Part shown: in pieces, positions 7,348 to 10,872 of the stretch
Layout: every line of letters starts with the position of its first letter
Numbering within the stretch: position 1 is the first letter of the stretch
Assembly: GCA_020216785.1 (NCBI GenBank)
Contig: JAIWNO010000236.1
Location: 1 to 10,872 of the forward strand
Direction: 5' to 3'
Length of the DNA: 10,872 bases
DNA from: Desulfomonile sp.
GTDB taxonomy: Bacteria > Desulfobacterota > Desulfomonilia > Desulfomonilales > Desulfomonilaceae
Made by a program: the position numbers and the translations under genes
Notes under the pieces: model-generated
The model's input: only the letters and a program-made list of their open reading frames with translations
What the model was told of the DNA's origin: nothing
Databases searched by the model: none

Positions 7348-7634
7348 CGCGCGCGGTTCCGGCCGGAAGAATGTGGGCGATCCTATCCACGGCTCTTTCG
7401 ATTGTAAAGGAAAATGTCCAGGACACAAGGCGGAAAAAAATTAAGTGATTTTCGCGAAGTCTTTTCAGGCTGGACTTAATGTTCACTATAGAGTTAATTT
7501 CATCCGAATATTTTTTTGGTTAAAATCTGTTGCCAGGATTATCTCGATTTATTTTTAGGATTGACAAGCCGGAATTGGTGTGATACCCACGCCCCGTGGA
7601 CTATGGGCAGAAGGGGCCGTTGCAGGAGAATTAA
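7348..7634. other. Divergent smc/SNF2 control region (287 bp), AT-rich core
   Basis: This region separates the starts of smc and the SNF2 gene. It holds several short symmetrical elements: TGTCCAGGACA (7415-7425), TTCGCGAA (7451-7458), and the spaced inverted repeat ATTAAGT/ACTTAAT (7440-7446 and 7474-7480). For smc, a minus-strand TATAGT (plus 7485-7490) could be a -10 element, but its -35 is poor. Runs of A and T around 7433-7440 and 7509-7520 make the core AT-rich and possibly bent. No open frame here looks coding. Confidence 0.5.
7561..7587 (+). promoter_or_regulatory. Candidate promoter of the SNF2 gene
   Basis: A perfect TTGACA lies at 7561-7566. Downstream, GTGTGATACC offers only a weak -10 (GATACC at 7582-7587, 15-bp spacing), although the TGTG before it resembles an extended -10. 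The start codon is 47 bp further on. The -35 is clear and the -10 is doubtful. Confidence 0.3.
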
Positions 7635-10600
7635 GTGTTTGGAAAGGTGATACAATTCAGGAGGCCCGTATCCGCCGTCGGTGAGGGGGGGGCGCTCCCT
7701 GACGACATTTCGTCACAATTTGAAACACAGGTTCTCGAAAAAGGCCTCGCCCTCGCCCAAGTCTCGCGAATTTCGCATATTAACTTCGGAAGAGAATCAT
7801 ATTTCGGCCTCATTCCTGATCCAGCCTCCTCGCTGGGGGTCAGCGTCCATATTGCGCTTCACCCCGAGACCAAACTTCTTACCCGTGCAACATGCAGCTG
7901 CTTTCGCTCCAATACGCGAACGTACTGCCACCATATTGTCTCGTTCGTCCGGTATATACTGCGGCCTGATGAAGAAACCGGTCGTCTCCGTACACTCGGT
8001 GAGGACTTCCAGGACAGCTTCTGGAACGATATCGGCTGGTTTGGATACAAGCACTTCGGCGACTCGACGTTGGGCTTCCGGGCGCACGTAAATCATGGAG
8101 GAGAAGGGCTCAGAATCAGCTTTACGGACAGGTCTTCCAGGGAGGTCCTCGCATTTATGCCGGGAGAGCGCCTTGTTGAGGAATACCTCTTCGAGTTCTT
8201 CGACCTCATCCGGCGAGACATCGACGCCACAATGTTCAAACGTATGTACGGGCGCAAGTTGAAGCACCCCAACGTGCCGTCGCTCAGGCGCCGTCCGTGG
8301 AGCCACACCGAATCCGAAGAGGATCTGAACCGCCGAGGCTACAAATCAACCCTCCAGCACCATGAAGAGAGCTACTGGCACAAGATCGCCAAGATTGCTT
8401 TCATTATGTCCGGCCGCGAGGGAGGCAGTTTCCATTTCAGTTTTCTCGAGCACAAAGACGAGCTTGTCGTCGAAGGGCTCGACGATGACGAGAATGTTAT
8501 CCTGCGTCTCGTTCCACCGCGGCCGCAAATCGGCACGGTGATAGACCTTGCCGACAAGCGAGGTGTTGTCGGAACCGACCTGTTCATTCATCCTAAACCC
8601 CTCAAGACGGGATACCGCATAGATCTTGCCGAATCGTCCGCTCTCGTGATCACTCCTGTCGTGGAGAATCCCGACCCGGACGCTGAACCTGAAGACGCAT
8701 ACCTCGACCGGACACGGTTCGAGAAGCAGCTGTTCAGCAGCTACTATTTCTTTCCCGAATGGGGTTTCTTCAAAATCTCCGTGAACACCGGCGGACTGCC
8801 TGCCGAGTACTTTTCAGCCCAAAAAAGAACCATCGTCCCTCCGGAGAAGATTACCGGGTTCCTCGAGGAGTATGGTGAGCTGCTCAAGCAAGAACCGGGC
8901 GTGTTTGCCGACGAAGCCCTTTTCAGGCGCAAAACCGTTGATCGGTACGCCAAGGTTACTGTGAAGCATAAAGAGACAACCGACGAGTCGGTGGCGCTTG
9001 ACCTGAGCTACAGTTTCGGAGACTTCTCCCTGTCTTTCCGTGAGATTTTCCAGGCACGCAGGGGCAAAACGCGATTCCTGGTGCGTGGGGATATCTGGGT
9101 AGATACGCAATCGCCGGAATTCAGCTGGATGGACGCACTCGACGAGCGCGTCGTCGATGAAAACGGGACGCTCACCATCGGTCGCGCGGAGTATCTTCGG
9201 TTTCTTGCGCTCCATGAGCGTCTGGAACGGCATTTCGCTTCAGCCAGGCTCAAAGAATGGTCTGAAAAGCTGGAGACGCTGAAGCCGCCCTCTTTGATCC
9301 CGTCCATCACCGACATGAAGGGCAAGCTGCGCCGATACCAAAAGAACGGGCTAGGTTGGTTGTGGTTCTTGTATGAAAATGGATTTTCAGGGCTTTTGTG
9401 CGACGACATGGGTCTTGGAAAAACCCACCAGATCATGGCGCTCATGACGGCTATTCTTCAGCGCTTTGAGGATAGGGCTTTGCAGATGCGTTTCCTGGTG
9501 GTGTGTCCAACAACCGTCCTGAGCCACTGGAAGGAAAAGGTGCTCGAATACTGCCCCTACCTTGACCCGTACGTGTACCACGGCACCGACCGTTCCTTCC
9601 AAGAGGCGTTCGATCAGCACCGCCTCATTATTACTTCGTACGGGATTGCCCTGAGGGACGTCGAGATCTTCTCAGAATATCGGTTCGAATTGCTGGTGCT
9701 CGACGAGATCCAGGCGGTTAAGAACAAGTCCACAAAGACGTACGCTGCGGTAAAGACCCTTGATGCTGTGTGCACTGTTGGTCTGACGGGCACGCCTATC
9801 GAGAATACCCTCACTGACCTCAAGGCTCTTTTTGACGTGATCCTGCCGGGGTACCTCATGACGGACGCCCTCTTCGAGCGCCACTTCCGCCGGCCGATCG
9901 AGGAGGAAGACGACAAGGACTCCGAGGGGAAGCTTATTCGAGTCATCCATCCATTCACCTTGAGGCGAACCAAGGACCAAGTGCTCAAGGAGCTGCCACC
10001 TAAAATTGAGGACGTGCGTCGTTGCACGCTCAGTGCAGACCAACTGCGGTTCTATCGGGACGTGGCAGAGAACCAGGGTAAGGAGCTTGTCGCGCAGCTC
10101 AAAGACCCGGATAACAAAGTTCCCTACATGCACGTGTTCGCGGTGCTCAACTATCTCAAGCAGATCTGCGATCATCCCGCTCTTATCGAGGGCGAAACGA
10201 AAGATTACCGTGCATACGAATCCGGCAAATGGGATTTGTTTCTGGAGCTGCTCCAGGAAAGCCTCGGGTCCGGCCAGAAAGTGGCCGTGTTCAGCCAGTA
10301 CGTGAAAATGCTCGCGCTGATTGAGTCTTATCTTAACGACACGGGGATCGCTTTTGCAACTATCAAGGGGCACACAAGGAATCGCGGGGAACAGGTCAGT
10401 CGCTTCAATACGGACCCCCACTGCATGGTTTTCAGCGCATCGCTGCGAGCATCCGGCCTGGGGATCGACCTGACTGCGGCCTCAGTGGTGATCCACTACG
10501 ACCGGTGGTGGAACTCTGCCCGAGAAGAACAGGCGACCGATCGAGTCCACCGGATCGGACAACGCCGCGGTGTTCAGGTGTTCAAGCTCATTACGGAAAA

Positions 10601-10733
10601 CACTCTCGAAGAGAAGATCGACGCGATCATCTCCAAGAAACGCCGCCTCATGGACTCGGTAGTCAGAGAAGACGATAAGTCCATTCTCAAACACTTCTCA
10701 CGAGAAGACCTCATCGAGCTGATTTCCTTCTAG
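7635..10733 (+). CDS. SWIM zinc finger/SNF2-family DNA-dependent ATPase (helicase-like)
   Basis: This 1032-residue Swi2/Snf2 (superfamily 2) ATPase starts at GTG 7635, with AGGAG at 7624-7628 and a 6-nt spacer. A SWIM-type zinc finger CxC-x8-CxH lies at C87, C89, C98 and H100. Residues about 110-560 form a long region without motifs I recognise. In known bacterial SWIM-SNF2 proteins the SNF2-associated domain sits there. The first RecA-like lobe starts near LRRYQ (Q motif) and has motif I DDMGLGKT (590-597), motif II DEIQ (690-693) and motif III LTGTPIEN (717-724). The second lobe has motif IV VAVFSQY, motif V SLRASGLGIDLTAAS (936-950) and motif VI QATDRVHRIGQ (966-976). All catalytic residues are intact. 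Motif V is slightly unusual, with SGLGID where SGVGLN or GGVGLN is common. Such proteins move along duplex DNA and remodel protein-DNA complexes. The substrate here is unknown; transcription, repair and phage defence are all possible. It diverges from smc and no partner gene is adjacent. Confidence 0.93.
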   Translation: MFGKVIQFRRPVSAVGEGGALPDDISSQFETQVLEKGLALAQVSRISHINFGRESYFGLIPDPASSLGVSVHIALHPETKLLTRATCSCFRSNTRTYCHHIVSFVRYILRPDEETGRLRTLGEDFQDSFWNDIGWFGYKHFGDSTLGFRAHVNHGGEGLRISFTDRSSREVLAFMPGERLVEEYLFEFFDLIRRDIDATMFKRMYGRKLKHPNVPSLRRRPWSHTESEEDLNRRGYKSTLQHHEESYWHKIAKIAFIMSGREGGSFHFSFLEHKDELVVEGLDDDENVILRLVPPRPQIGTVIDLADKRGVVGTDLFIHPKPLKTGYRIDLAESSALVITPVVENPDPDAEPEDAYLDRTRFEKQLFSSYYFFPEWGFFKISVNTGGLPAEYFSAQKRTIVPPEKITGFLEEYGELLKQEPGVFADEALFRRKTVDRYAKVTVKHKETTDESVALDLSYSFGDFSLSFREIFQARRGKTRFLVRGDIWVDTQSPEFSWMDALDERVVDENGTLTIGRAEYLRFLALHERLERHFASARLKEWSEKLETLKPPSLIPSITDMKGKLRRYQKNGLGWLWFLYENGFSGLLCDDMGLGKTHQIMALMTAILQRFEDRALQMRFLVVCPTTVLSHWKEKVLEYCPYLDPYVYHGTDRSFQEAFDQHRLIITSYGIALRDVEIFSEYRFELLVLDEIQAVKNKSTKTYAAVKTLDAVCTVGLTGTPIENTLTDLKALFDVILPGYLMTDALFERHFRRPIEEEDDKDSEGKLIRVIHPFTLRRTKDQVLKELPPKIEDVRRCTLSADQLRFYRDVAENQGKELVAQLKDPDNKVPYMHVFAVLNYLKQICDHPALIEGETKDYRAYESGKWDLFLELLQESLGSGQKVAVFSQYVKMLALIESYLNDTGIAFATIKGHTRNRGEQVSRFNTDPHCMVFSASLRASGLGIDLTAASVVIHYDRWWNSAREEQATDRVHRIGQRRGVQVFKLITENTLEEKIDAIISKKRRLMDSVVREDDKSILKHFSREDLIELISF

Positions 10734-10806
10734 ACTACGATTTCTCATCCCTTGCGTAATTATTATTGCCCAGGGCCTTTTCTATAGTTTTTCCCTTTCG
10801 TAGTCT
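10732..10806. repeat. Spaced 9-bp perfect inverted repeat at the SNF2 gene end
   Basis: AGACTACGA (10732-10740) is matched by its exact reverse complement TCGTAGTCT (10798-10806) across a 57-bp AT-rich spacer. The left arm begins inside the SNF2 stop codon. There is no adjacent U-tract, so it is not a standard terminator, but it could form a long-range stem in transcripts from either side. It may also be chance. Confidence 0.3.
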
Positions 10807-10872
10807 TCCGGTCGGCGTGTGAAGCGCGGCGGCATGATTTTGGGCGAGCTGTGGTGTTTGCCGGGCTGGCGC
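10782..10872 (-). CDS. Possible 3' end of a convergent gene (about 29 codons)
   Basis: On the minus strand one frame entering from the right edge ends at a TAG (10782-10784) and reads ...SPKIMPPRFTRRPEDYEREKL. Its third codon positions are mostly G or C, like those of the neighbouring genes, and the sequence to its left turns AT-rich as expected between genes. Two other minus-strand frames are also open here, one of them ending at a TAG at 10735-10737 just after the SNF2 stop, so the choice is uncertain. I recognise no family. Confidence 0.35.
   Translation of the reverse strand, partial: RQPGKHHSSPKIMPPRFTRRPEDYEREKL

Noticed and set aside
6736..7407. 223-codon plus-strand frame opposite the smc 5' end
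   Set aside because: It is antisense to the conserved SMC ATP-binding head and has no family resemblance or ribosome binding site.
7348..7428. Longer SMC start at 7428
   Set aside because: The added 27 residues do not resemble SMC N-termini, and no Shine-Dalgarno precedes that ATG.
10769..10777. GCCCAGGGC followed by T-rich sequence as a terminator
   Set aside because: The palindrome leaves a one-base loop (three base pairs with a usable loop), which is too weak for an intrinsic terminator.
10833..10872. Possible plus-strand gene start (ATG near 10833, MILGELWCLPGWR)
   Set aside because: No Shine-Dalgarno precedes it and the visible part is too short. The minus-strand reading is slightly better supported.

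Overview
The window looks like a chromosomal segment of a Gram-negative bacterium of moderately high GC. It encodes a protein with a Sec signal peptide and outer-membrane beta-barrel character, and a periplasmic metal-binding protein with an AxA-type signal peptide. The gene styles suggest a deltaproteobacterial (Desulfobacterota-like) or related lineage. That placement is an impression, because no rRNA or other marker is present. I see no rRNA, tRNA, CRISPR array, insertion sequence or phage gene.

Layout. (1) Positions 1-548, minus strand: the 5' part of a secreted, probable outer-membrane barrel protein, cut by the window edge. (2) 549-873: a 325-bp divergent intergenic region. It holds a candidate promoter for the minus-strand gene, a palindromic block that looks like a dispersed repeat, and a candidate plus-strand promoter overlapped by two copies of TGTAATAC spaced exactly 10 bp apart. 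(3) 874-3796, plus strand: a compact four-gene cluster made of a small ribbon-helix-helix protein with a Cys/His-rich tail, a ZnuA-like zinc-binding protein, a ZnuC-like ATPase and a ZnuB-like permease. (4) 3817-7347, minus strand: a complete smc gene, converging on znuB with only 20 bp between stop codons. (5) 7348-7634: a divergent, AT-rich control region. (6) 7635-10733, plus strand: a 1032-residue SWIM zinc finger/SNF2-family ATPase. (7) 10734-10872: a short tail that probably carries the 3' end of a convergent minus-strand gene.

How the genes fit together. The znu-like genes form a complete high-affinity metal importer: binding protein, ATPase and permease. The small gene just upstream has the form of a DNA-binding metal sensor. 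The tandem octamer over its own promoter is a natural operator candidate, so a self-regulated zinc-uptake operon controlled by an RHH protein rather than a Fur-family Zur is the most interesting hypothesis here. It is an inference from architecture and position. The smc and SNF2 genes are divergent neighbours that both encode ATP-driven DNA-associated proteins. Nothing in the sequence shows that they act together.
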